DNA of 64,000 bases, taken from positions 15,641,346-15,705,345 of the forward strand of contig NC_066342.1 in the NCBI RefSeq assembly GCF_022539315.1, written 5' to 3'. The notes beneath the pieces were generated by a model. It was not told the DNA's origin and searched no databases. It saw only the letters and a program-made list of their open reading frames with translations. This DNA comes from Serinus canaria (taxonomy: Eukaryota > Chordata > Aves > Passeriformes > Fringillidae). Both the position numbers and the translations under genes were made by a program. Shown piece after piece: positions 11,902 to 23,000 of this stretch (positions within the stretch are counted from its first letter, which is position 1; each line of letters opens with the position of its first letter).

Positions 11902-13480
11902 CTAACCTTGGTGATTATTTCTTTCTTGGGCATACATGGTAGAGGTACTTTCAAGGGGATCTGACAGATTATATTCAACAGCTCGGTTATGGGAGGTTGA
12001 GGCTACTTTCACTTTATTGAAGTTTTTTTGGTTAGTGTTTCTTTTTTTAAGTTGATGCAATCGCACTGCCAGGACGGAAGTGGGTTTCTCGTCCCACCTT
12101 ACTATGTTTTTTCTATGGTTACGCAGAAAGAGCCATAGGTCAGCCCATGGGGTATACTTTCTCTCTTTAACTGGGGGATGTTGGGCTCTGACTTTGGGGC
12201 CTGTGACTTGCACTGGTGTGATGTGGGAATTGTTCTTTTTCATTTCTCTCATCTCCTTCATCTTTTCTTTGAGTTCTTGGACCACGGCAGAGACATGAGC
12301 TTGCATCAGGCTGTTGATCATACTCTCATAATTTCTAAGCTTGTTGGTAACAGAACTCACTGTCTTTTGGTTGGTATTGGCATTAATTTTTGCAATGAAG
12401 GTGGTGTATTGAGATGACTTTAGATTTGCTAGACTTTACAACATTTGCCTTGTGCACCTGACTTTGTCAGGGTCATTATCATGCAATCTATTTTTCCTTT
12501 AGAGTACTTCCAATACTGCCACTTCTTTCAACTGTTGGATCTCTTCTTCAAGAGTCTTCTAGCACATTCTATGGTGGTGCTCTTGCAGTCTCTCCCTGTG
12601 GACAAACCTCTCTCTGACACTTATTAAAAGCCACTCCCAGAGGGAAAGGGACTCTGGCTCTCTTACAAAAATCTGATTTATACTTGAGTCCTGGGTTAAG
12701 GGTTTCAGATTCTTTGCTTCACTACTATCCAGCTGGATGCCTGTACTCATAAGGTCCCAGACCCAAAGTAGCCAGGTTGTACAAGCCTCACATCCCTGTT
12801 GTACATTGTCTTTGTGCAGATTATGGAGACTTTTGTACGTCAGGGACTTGGTGATGATTGTAACCTCTGGCTCCCCTGTGGGTTGTGAGGGCCCTCCCTT
12901 ATCTGGGTGCTTTGGTTTCTGTTATCATCTTATTGCAAAAGTTCCCATACCTCCTCGGTGATTTCTCATGGGTAGCTCCTCACAGCACTGACTCCTTCAA
13001 AGCACAGCCAACTCCATCTCTCTTCACAACGCAGCCAAGAAACCCCAACTCTCTCCTCAACTAGCTAACCCACTCTTTTGTAGCATGCTTCTTATTGGAT
13101 ACAGCTGTGGCTTATTAAGAGCAGGCCTGTTCCTAATCTTTGGGGATTAGTACAGCTGCAACTCCTCAGGTGTGAGACTACCTTCTGCACTATCTTTATT
13201 TTCTTATATTCTATCCCTCCACAGATTTCATCTTAGATCTCTTTGTTTCTACAGGGGCAACTGCTGCTGGCTGTGACTGCCTTTGCAGTTCATCTGGAAC
13301 TTGGACAGTTGTAACATCTGTGGGTTCTATTGCTGCACTATTAGACTCTTTCTCTTGGAGGCAGGGGGAGGGCTTCTCACCAGCTGGGGAAGTGTATTTT
13401 TTTAGCATTTGGCTCATCTCATGCATCTCTTTCACCAGACCCCCTACCCAATCTGGGTACTTCATATCTGAGGTGGGCTG
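11902..13480 (-). pseudogene. Provirus copy 1 gag remnant
   Basis: Open pieces at 11902-12360 (152 codons) and 13211-13465 (84 codons). The first contains a charged, probably coiled-coil stretch rich in Glu/Lys/Met, then TPWADLWLFLRNH, then a Ser/Asn-rich tail ending in PLESTSTMY. The same order occurs in copy 2 at 30620-31135, which supports the call as gag of the same group. No Cys-His zinc knuckle was seen. Confidence 0.6.
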
Positions 13481-14077
13481 TGGGGGAGGGTCAGGCTCTG
13501 GGGCAGCAGCATCCCTAGTTTCTGTTGCTGTGTCAGGTTCTGGGGTAGGTGTCAGGGTGGTTATCTAGGTTACTCTTCCTTTTTTTAAAAATGCTAAATA
13601 GAACAGGCTTATCAGCAACACTAGCCACTGTATGATATTATTAGTATTTAGAGTGGATCTGAACCCTTTAAAAACTGGTGGGGCAGACCCAAAGAGATGT
13701 TTAAAGGGTTGGGAGAAAATTTCTCCTGGTGTCATTTTTATAGAGCAGGTGCTATTAATAAAGTAACCCCAAAAACATACAGTTAGGGTGTGATAGCTGT
13801 GAATTTATGTGCTTGCTTTCCAGAGGAAGTTTTAAATCTATGAATTTTTGACCTTATTTACTTATACAACAAACTGGATAACAGCCACAGTACTTTTGGT
13901 TACAGGACTCGTGTTTAGATAAGGGCCTACAAATGGGAGAAATATAGCTACTACTACAAGTTACTTAAACTAGGGTAAGCTGGACTCCATGGTGTCACTT
14001 AACGAGGTTTCTATAGCAGCACACTAAAATTAGATTACTCAAGAACTGTTATTCTCATTTTGTTTTTATGCCCTTGA

Positions 14078-14095
14078 GCCTCACATTGAGCACCA
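14078..14095 (-). other. Primer-binding site of copy 1, tRNA-Lys type
   Basis: On the minus strand, 5 bp past the LTR, the sequence is TGGTGCTCAATGTGAGGC. It differs at four places from the site complementary to tRNA-Lys(1,2) (TGGCGCCCAACGTGGGGC), and each difference is a C-to-T or G-to-A transition. Confidence 0.65.
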
Positions 14096-14100
14096 AAATT

Positions 14101-14753
14101 TGTTTTTGTTTGGAAAGACACGTGCTTGCTAAAGAAAGCAGAAGCCTCTCTTGAAATGAAAAATGTAAAACCCTTTCTTCTGAATTGCTATAAATTTTAA
14201 ATTAAGGGGCTTTTATGCAAAAAATATGAGAGCAGGAAATAATAGTTTTTTAATAGGGAAGAAAATAAAATAAAAATGCAGTAAACTAAAACAACATTGA
14301 CAGAGTTAGAACACAACCTGACACCCTGTTGGTCAGAGTGTTAGTAGCAGTCAAATTAAAATGTGGCTGCAGTCCTCCTGGAGTGTCAAGTGTAGTTCTG
14401 TTAGAATAAGAATCTTGTAGAAAAGGGTGTAGTCTTTTTTTGAAGATCTAGTGAAAGAAAAAGCAGCTGTTTTTCTAAAAAAATCCAGTAGAGAAGCCGT
14501 GCTAGTGTTTTTAAATCTTCAGATTATATTTTCCGTAGGAATGCTTGGCTCTCCCCTCTAGGCGGAACATTTCACAATGAAATGCTATAGTTCTTATTAG
14601 TTATGCAGTGACATTTAATAGCTTATTCTTAGCAGATGTTTTTTTCGGAAGGAGGAGTGGTTGTACAAGACATAAAGGAAACTGTCCACTTAACAGAAGA
14701 CAAGTGCCATACAGATGGCAAATAGAATACAATTTGCTTGAGAATTCAAGACA
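14101..14753 (-). repeat. 5' LTR of provirus copy 1, strand-biased substitutions
   Basis: 653 bp, pairs with 8020-8682. By hand alignment I count about 30 places where 8020-8682 has G and this LTR has A (plus strand), against about one C-to-T and four A-to-G. Many affected Gs are followed by G. On the proviral coding strand these are C-to-T changes. Confidence 0.9.
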
Positions 14754-14758
14754 CATAC

Positions 14759-15052
14759 CATGTGGGGTATCATCTCAACAATAAAAAAGAAGGTGTGTGT
14801 GTCTTCCAAGGTAGCCATTGCTCAGTTTGGCTGGACGCTGGTCTGCTTGTGAGTGATTAACTGTGCATTGCTTTGTGGGGGTTTTTTTCTGTTTCCACCA
14901 GCCCCTTCTTATTTTTCCTTCACTTATTAAACTTTTTTTCAACACATGAATTTTCTTGCTTTTGTTCTTCCTATTCTCTACCCTGTTCTGTTGGGAGAGT
15001 GAGCAAGCAGCTGTATGTGTGGATAGATGCTGGCTGGGGTCAACCCACCACA
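14759..15052 (+). mobile_element. Older LTR, right half (split by provirus copy 1)
   Basis: This continues the LTR of 7862-8019 after the CATAC duplication. It holds a tattaaac polyadenylation-like region near 14925 and a terminal segment ending caacccaccaca at 15052. That end is the complement of the start of the LTR family at 35190 and 52245. Confidence 0.6.
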
Positions 15053-16094
15053 GACACGATCTTTCTAACCTTGCCTCAAGTGCAATACAGTGTACAGACA
15101 GAACAATTCTTTCACTGGTTTAACTTGTTTTAATCAGGATGGGGAGATGCAAAGGAGAGCGCTGTACTGACAAGACTGCAGCTTTGCCAATGAAAGCAGT
15201 GTTGGCACTGGTACTACTTCTGCTGTTATATGTAATCTGTATCATTTATTTATTTGACTTTCATTCTGATGGAAGTGAAAGTTTGCTTTGAGAATTTATT
15301 TTATAGAAAAAATGGTTTTTGCAAGATTTTTATTACCAGCTAAGCTGTTTTGTTGGGTCTTTTTACTCTAAACTGCAATTTTTTTTTCTTGTGTATTTAA
15401 AGCTGGAAGATTACTTTCATATCACTTCTAAAATACTTTTCTTGCAACTCCTGCAAAATGTTCAAATTGGTAGAATTACTAGGTGAATGGTCTGAAATAG
15501 CTGATAATTTAAATAGTATAAAACATTACCTTTATAAAAGTTTTCATTTTTAAAAGGTTTTGAGAGCAGCACTTGTCTTTGCTTCGATTGCTTCCTCCAC
15601 TGCTGCTTCCCCCCATTTGATTGCTTGGGGTAGAAAGAGGTCAAAAGTGAGGAAAGGGTAAGGAGCGTTTTAATGAGTTTAGCTTTCAACTTAAACTGTT
15701 ATTTTGTCATATTATGAAGTCCGTGAGTTGCCATGCATTTGTATTTGCTCTTAATAGGCTGCATGTTGTGCTTGGGGAAGACATTTTGGCTGAAATATAC
15801 TCTGATGTGAATGTTGTCTTTTTTTAGGTGCAGATTTTGATATTATGATCTGTGTTTGTTGTTTGAGAAACAGGTTGTATTGTAGCCTGAATAGAAGCCT
15901 GAGTAAGCTTAAAATACAGCAGATCAGTTACCTCTGGTACTACTTATTTACTGAAAGTGAACAAATTGGGGAATAAAAAAAGGTGGCTATAAAGAGCCTT
16001 TCCCCCCTTTAGATGGTTCAGAGTGCTTTTCTCCAGTGTGAGTTATTTGGGGAAACAGGTTATCTGAACCTGTGAAGCTTTCCAAATTCTGTGT
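15053..16094. other. Intronic sequence, no feature recognised
   Basis: AT-rich, with no exon, RNA gene or recognisable repeat. Short open frames have no domain. Confidence 0.5.
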
Positions 16095-16099
16095 GTTGG

Positions 16100-16760
16100 T
16101 GTCTTGGTTTGAAAAGACAGGTGTGTGCTAAGAAAGGCAAGGAGCCTCCCCTAAAACGGAAAATCTAAACCCCCTCCCTCTGAACTGGTATAAATTTGAA
16201 ATTAAGGGGAGCTCTCAGGCAAAGATATGGGAGCAGGAATAACAGTTCTTTATTAGGGAAGAAAATAAAAATAAAATAAACAATGCAGTAAAACAAAATA
16301 ACACTGACAGAGTCAGAATACAACCTGACACCCTGTGGGTCAGAGTGTTGGTAGCAGTCCAATTGGAATGGCAGCTGCAGTCCTCCTGGAGTGTCAGGTG
16401 TGGTTCTATTGGAGTAGGGATCCTGTAGAAGGGTGTAGTCTTCCTCTGAAGATCCAGTGGAAGAGGCAGCTGTTCCTCTGGGAATCCAGTGGAAAGGCTG
16501 TGCTGGTGTCCCAAAAAATCTCACATTATATCCAGTTAGGAAGGCTTGGCTCCTCCCTCTGGGCAGAGCATCTCACAATGGGATGCTGTAATTTTATCAC
16601 TCATGCAGTGACATTCAATGGCCCATTAACAGCAGATGTCTCCCTGGAGGGAGGGTTGGTTTGTGGAAGAGATTAAGAAAACTGCCCAATTAACAGAAGA
16701 TAAGAGCCAAACCTCTAACAGATGGCAAATAGAATACACATTGCCTTGCAATCTAGGACA
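16100..16760 (-). mobile_element. Solo LTR (661 bp), related to provirus copy 1
   Basis: It starts TGTCTTGGTTTG and ends TAGGACA, with the perfect 5-bp duplication GTTGG on both sides (16095-16099 and 16761-16765). The sequence aligns along its whole length with the LTRs of copy 1 and, on the other strand, with parts of the copy 2 LTR. It serves as an outgroup for the LTR comparison. It ends only 175 bp upstream of the RASA1 exon at 16941. Confidence 0.9.
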
Positions 16761-16940
16761 GTTGGGAATAAGTAATTGGAGAGAGGTTGCACATGTAAAC
16801 ATCTGATAACTTTATTTGAAAAAAAAGTTTGGAATTTTATCAGTTTCAACTGTGATCTTTCATTAGTTTCATAGCTCTATTCTGTGAGAATAAACATAGG
16901 CCTTAACTTTTAAGGATACCCATTGTTACATGTTTTTTAG

Positions 16941-17090
16941 GTGGTATCATGGAAAACTCGACAGAACAATTGCAGAAGAACGTCTTTGGCAAGCGGAAAA
17001 ACCTGGAAGTTACCTTATTCGAGAGAGTGATCGGAGACCGGGTTCATTTGTGCTTTCATTCCTTAGTAAAACTAGTGTCAATCATTTTAG
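16941..17090 (+). CDS. RASA1: RASA1 exon (2), N-terminal SH2, first half
   Basis: 150 nt after a ttttttag acceptor, ending TTTTAG before GTGAGA. The frame starts at the second base with Trp-Tyr-His-Gly, the usual SH2 opening. It contains [18 protein letters not shown], in which the Arg of the RES motif is the phosphotyrosine-binding Arg. It ends in phase 2 and joins the next exon as Arg. Confidence 0.96.
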
Positions 17091-20000
17091 GTGAGAAGTA
17101 AATGTTTTCTTTTAAAACACCGTAACTTATTTATTTGTGGATTTAGAATGTAGTACAGTATTGAAAACAATTGTATTATAAATTGAATATTCTTTACTTT
17201 TCTTTTTATCCATGTATGGTATAGCTCTTTGCTTGTGTTTAATTGTTTTAAACCATGCTACAAAAATTCCTTTACAGGCTGAAGAATGAAAATGTGAGGA
17301 AACCAGCATTATCAGGATAGAAAAGCTTGTCTAAAGTTGTTATGACTAAATTTACAGTAACATGCAGGCTTCTTAGTAGTAATCAGATTGTTTGAATTCT
17401 ATTCCTCAGATACTGCAGCTTAAAAAACATATTTGAATGTCAAAGTCATAGCAAATCTGTGTTTATAAGATAGCTATAAATGAGAAACAAAGAGGTAATG
17501 TGTTTAAAAATATGAGGATTTGCTAAAATCAGCTTTCAGTCTATGTTAGAATTAGTTGTTCTAAATACAAGTATCCCTTTATCTGAAATTGTAACTGTGG
17601 TTATTTTACCATTAGCAAGTTATAGACATTAATTTAGTCTTATTTAGTGTAAATCAGATGTTCTGGGAAACACTTGAATGTTAGTCAGCATGTAGTGTGC
17701 TGCAGTGTAATGTTCATCTTCACAAAATACAATACCAAGTGCATCTTCAGCACTAGAAGAAACCTTTGTCAGCTATCTAGATAACAAGAAATAAACAGAA
17801 AGCAAGTTTTCTTGCAGAGCAAACAAATAGCATGCACGTGTTTGCATCATGTCTGAGCTAACAATTCATGCTTCTCAGCTATACTGATTCTTGTTAGGAA
17901 ACTGATTACTATGTAGCAGTAGTAGAAAATGAAGTTAATACTTGTTTTTTTAAGTTTAAGTGTTCAAGAGTCTCATTTTTAATAACTTCTGCCTATTATA
18001 GCCAATATCAGGTGTTGAATGTTGGTTTCTGTCCACCATAAAATTGTTTCTGGCATCTCAGAAAATGGGAAACCATTAAATGCTACTTTCTAAGAAAGGA
18101 ATCCTTATAATATTTTCAAATCTTAAATAATCTTTTCTTCTTGGATCCATTAAATATGTGAACTATCTGAAGGAAACTAATTTGTCTGCTGATACTGGTA
18201 TTCATAGAGCAGACCTGCTTTTGATTTCACTTGTTGACTGCAGAGTTTATATGTTTTTTGTTTTAGAAGGGCAGATGCCACACTCAAACATTTGTCCAGC
18301 CTCAAGATTGACAGTCTTGAAGTTAATTCAGCCAAATATAGGGATGTGCCCCCTGGGTCCCATAGACTGGAAGTGTCACTTCCACCAAAGCTTGGTTTCT
18401 GCCAAAAATTGGTGAAATTTTCATTGCTTGACAATCTCCCTGTTATTTGTTTCCTAAAAGTGATATTTCTCAGATTAAACTTTCCTTATATATTTCTGTT
18501 TGACTAAAATACCAATATTGTAGTTGAAAATTCCCCCTCCCCCCAAGTTGTATATGGCATATGTTCATGCAGCATATGATTGACAGATAGCGTATGAGTC
18601 CATCAAAACTAAATTCTATTTGGCTGTGTAGTAGTATATTTTTTTTTGGTGAGTTGCTGAGTGATATAAAATATTGGGAAGGAAAATATTTATATTTTCA
18701 TCTTGCCCTTCAGAATTTTCTGTAATTGAATGGAGGTTAGCACATGTGATGTATCTACAAAAATGGCCAGAAAGAGGATTTGGAGAACTACAGGCCTGTC
18801 AGCTTGACCTTGGTGCCAGGAAGATTATGGAGCAGATCCTCTTGGGTGCCATCACACGGCACATGCAGAAAAAAGAGGTGATCAGGCCCAGCCAGGATGG
18901 GTTTATAAAAGGCAGGTCCTGCTTGGATAAACTGATCTCCTTGTATGACAAGGGGTGACCTACTTAGTGGATGAGGGAAGGTCTGTGCATGTTGTCTAAC
19001 TAGACTTCAAGTCCAGTAAAGCCTTTGGCAGAGTTTTCCACAGAATTCTCCTGGAGAAACTGGCTGCTCATGGCTTGGATGGGTGCACTGTTTGCTGGGT
19101 AAAAAACTGGCTGGATGGCTGGGAGCAGAGAGGTGGTGAATGGAGTTAAATCCAGTTGGTGGCCAGTCACCAGTGGTGTTCCCCAGGGCTCAGTACTGGA
19201 GCAAGCCTGTTTAATATCTTCATTGATGACCTGGAGGAGCAGATCGAATGCACCCTCAGTAAGTTCACAGATGATACTGAGTTGGGTGGGAGTGTTGATG
19301 GGCTGGAAGGCTCTGCAGAGGAATCTGGACAGGCCGGATTGATGGGCTGAGGCCAGTTGTAGGAAGTTCAACAAGGCCAAGTGCTGGGTCCTGCACTTGG
19401 CTTATGATAATCCCATGCAACACTACAGGCTGGGGGAAGAGGGGCTGGAAAGCTGCCCAGTGAAAAAGGACCTGGAGGTGCTGGTCAACAGCCAGCTGAA
19501 CATGAGCCGGTGTGTGCTCAGGTGGGCAAGAAGGCCAATGACATCCTGGCCTGTATCAGGAGTAATGTGGCAAGCAGGACTAAGGAAGTGATTGTCCCTT
19601 TTTACTAAACACTGGTGAGGTTGCACCTCGAATACTGTGTCCAGTTCAGGGCCTCTCACTGTAAGAAAGATATTGAGGTGCTGGAGTGTTTCCAAAGAAG
19701 GGCAATGAAGTTGGGGAAGGGTCTGAAACACAAGTCTTATGGGGAGCAGCTGAGGGAGCTGGGGTTGTTTAGCCTGGATCAAAGGAGGCTCACGGAAGAC
19801 AATTGCTCTCTAGAATTACCAGAAAGGAGGTTGTAACCAGGTGGGTGATGGTCTGTCTTTCCCAAGTAGCAAGTAATAGGATGAGGGGAAGAGGCCTCAA
19901 GATGTAACATGGGAGGTTTAGACTGGATATAAGGAAATAGTTCTTCACCGAAAGGGAAGCATTGGAACAGGCTCCCTAGGGAAGTGGTGGAGTCACCATC

Positions 20001-23000
20001 CCTGGAATTATTTAAAAGATGTGTAGATGTTGTGCTTTAGGGGCATGGTTTAGTGGTGGATTTGGCAGTGCTGGGTTAATGTTTAAGTCCCATTATCTTA
20101 AAAACCCCCATGGTATTAAAGGTTTTTTTCCAACCTGATTCTATGATCCTAAAAATTATTGTTTTGACACTGCAACACAGAGTTCTGGTGGAAAGTATGA
20201 CATTTTTCCCATTTACTACATAATTTATTGGAAACTGTTTTTAGCATTCTGCAAGGTTCATAAAACTGATAATTTCACATTTTTTTACCAAAAAAATGAT
20301 AGTTTTTAAGTAGATCAAATGTCTTGTTCAATTTTTTTCTTTTGTGTAACTAAAGGAATAGTTAAATCCCTCTGTCACTATTTTCTCCCTTCTCAAAGTT
20401 GCTTTTCCAGGTAGCTCTTAACATTTTTAGTGAGTTTGTAATATTGTATTTTGAACATAGACAGCCTGCTTTAACAACTCCGCGTCATCCTCATTTCCTT
20501 TTAAAAAAATTCCAAACCCAAACCACCTCAACAGTTTGTAGCAAAAGTTCTTCTGTCAACCTTCCTTTTCTTTATTAACAGGATTATTGCCATGTGTGGA
20601 GATTATTACATTGGTGGACGTCGCTTTGCTTCACTCTCAGACCTTATTGGGTATTACAGTCATGTGTCTTGTTTGCTGAAGGGGGAAAAACTATTCTTTC
20701 CAGTAGCACCTCCAGAGGCAAGTAGTAATATTTTAAAATGTAATTTGCTTAAATATTAATATCATTAATCTTGCATTTGATATTCATAGTTTTCTATTAA
20801 AAAAACCTTGTAGATGGCTTCCCCTAGTTCTAGACCTATCTCAGCATATGGTGAAGTATAATGAATATATAAACAAGGTTTTACTGATAGAAACTAATGA
20901 TAAAAAAATTGTTTTTTAATAAAAATCTGTAATGAGAAGGCTAGATGTCCGGTATTGCAGCTATCTCCAAATGTAGTAATAACATTTTACGTAAACTGAA
21001 ATAAGAAATGTGTGGGTTTTGGCTAATAAAGAGCACCATTATAATGTAGGGTTTTACACAGACTGTATAAATTATATCAAAAGAATATTACTGTTTCTAG
21101 CAAAGATTTTGAAGTACACATCCTTGAAATAACCAAGGCTCCTGAAAGCTGTTTCCTTTAAGTGACTATCCTTAAGACAATATCAGTAATTATCAGTATG
21201 AGTAATGCCTCCATCCTCCACGAATAAAGATGTTTCTGAATGTTAAATTTTCACAAATTTTCACTAAGAGGAAGTAAGTTGTAAAGTGCTCTTTCATGGG
21301 AAGTACATTGTTGGTAATTTGATTTTTGGAGATAACATGAATGATAATGTTACAGGCTAGAACCAAAATGAAGGCTTATGTAGATAACTTTAGGAATTGA
21401 GCATTTCCTGCTCTTACAAATTTGACCCTTTAAAACTTAAAACTAGCAAAGGGCTGCAAATTACTATTACCAGTCTTTTTCCTCAGAATAGCATAATGTT
21501 GGGGAGAGGAAGCTACACTAGAATGAAAGGGAAAATTAATATCTTTGAACTCTTCTCTAAAACTGTAGCCTGTGGAAGATAGAAGGAGAGTTCGAGCAAT
21601 TCTACCTTACACCAAAGTGCCAGAAACTGATGAAATAAGGTATGTTTTAATAATAGGTAGAAGCACATGTGAAATTCTTGGAGTATTTACAAAACCTAAT
21701 GATTTCAGTATATGTTCACTATGCAAATACTTTCTAATTGCATCTTAGACTTAATGCTCTGAGAGGTTAAAGGTATAATGCCTGCCTTTTTTTTTTTTTC
21801 CACTACATATATTATGTGGAAAAGATGCAAAACCAACAGTCCTATATCTAATGGAAGAACATATACTAGTTGCTTGGAATTAATACTGCTTTCCTGAGAT
21901 ATCAGTTTTCTTTCAGATGAAAAACAAAAAGCCAGATTTGAAAGATGTTTTGAAGTAATTTCTGGTGAGACTGTCTTGGTTTCACAAGTTGATAGAACAT
22001 GCTGATGTAATTTGGAATAAGGTTCTTGATAGGACTATTAACCTAAGATTATAGAGAAAAAGTATATGACAGCTTTTGTCGTGGTTTGAGAGGAAATGAG
22101 GTTTTTTTTGGGATAGTGTGGTCACGCCAATCGGTGTTCAGATTTTAATATTGGCACCTGGTTTGTCCACTGAGGGCATGGATACGCCTCTGAGAACACA
22201 AGGGGTTAAAAGCTGTGAACTCACAGGAGAAACTCCCTTTTAGGTTCCAGTCTTGGAAGAGAGCAGACCCTCCCCTGCCCGGCTCCAAGCTGGGTGGGGG
22301 GCGGGGGGGGGGGGAGGGGAGCTATGCAGCTGGAGAGAAGTAAGCCAAGCCTGGGCCGAAGGGTGGAGAAGCATTGCGAGGGCTTCGGGCAGCCATCCCC
22401 CATTTCCCCCCCCTGCCCAGAGGGAGAGAGAGAGAGAAAGCAGCCTGTGCCTGTGATAGCGGGGCTGGCGTGAAGGAGAAGGGGGGGGTGCCCAGCAGGG
22501 CAGCCAGCCGTGGGAGTTCATGAACCAAACCGGCAGAGCCTGAGACTTTTAACCCTTCTTGAGATGACAGAAACCTTGCAAATGCTGATTCTTCCTGAAG
22601 TTGATGAGATAGAGTGAGATAGCAAGAAACGGGCAAGTTAAAGACATTGAGAGAAGTTGAGAAGAATCCTTGGTAAGAAGAGATGATGGAGTGACCTTTG
22701 GCTGGACTTTTTCTTGAAATCGCCATGGCAGAACCCTTGAGTTCCTGTGACACAAAGACTGCATTCTAGGGGGAGGCAATGGCTCAGAGCCAGGAGAGTG
22801 CGGTGATGTGAAAGTGTGTAAACAAAGACGACGGGTGAGGAGGGTGGTGGTGCCCTCCGTCTTCAAAGAAGAAGAAGAGGAAGATGATCTCTGTTCAAGA
22901 GACCCCTCAGCTCCAGGGGGTGAAATTTGGGGGAGACAGGTGTCCCAAAAAGAAAGAGACTGTGCTCTTTTTAGAACTGGATAAAGCATCCTTAAAGGGA

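Larger units (their letters stand above)
8020..14753 (-). mobile_element. Defective endogenous retrovirus, copy 1 (LTR-gag-pro-pol-LTR)
   Basis: A full-length provirus on the minus strand, bounded by LTRs that start TG and end CA and flanked by the perfect 5-bp duplication CATAC (8015-8019 and 14754-14758). In coding order: 5' LTR 14101-14753, PBS 14078-14095, gag remnants, protease, RT, RNase H/integrase, purine tract, 3' LTR 8020-8682. No env was seen. It is the same group as copy 2 at 28285-34961 but a different LTR subfamily. Coding regions carry many stops, a large share being Trp codons changed to TAG or TAA by G-to-A. It is inserted in an older LTR inside the intron upstream of the first RASA1 exon of the window. 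The pol resembles ERV-L-like (class III) elements by my recollection; the class is an inference. Confidence 0.9.

Noticed and set aside
14101..14753. CpG methylation decay as the cause of the LTR G/A bias
   Set aside because: Most affected Gs are followed by G or A and not preceded by C, and the complementary change is almost absent; still listed as the refuting alternative.
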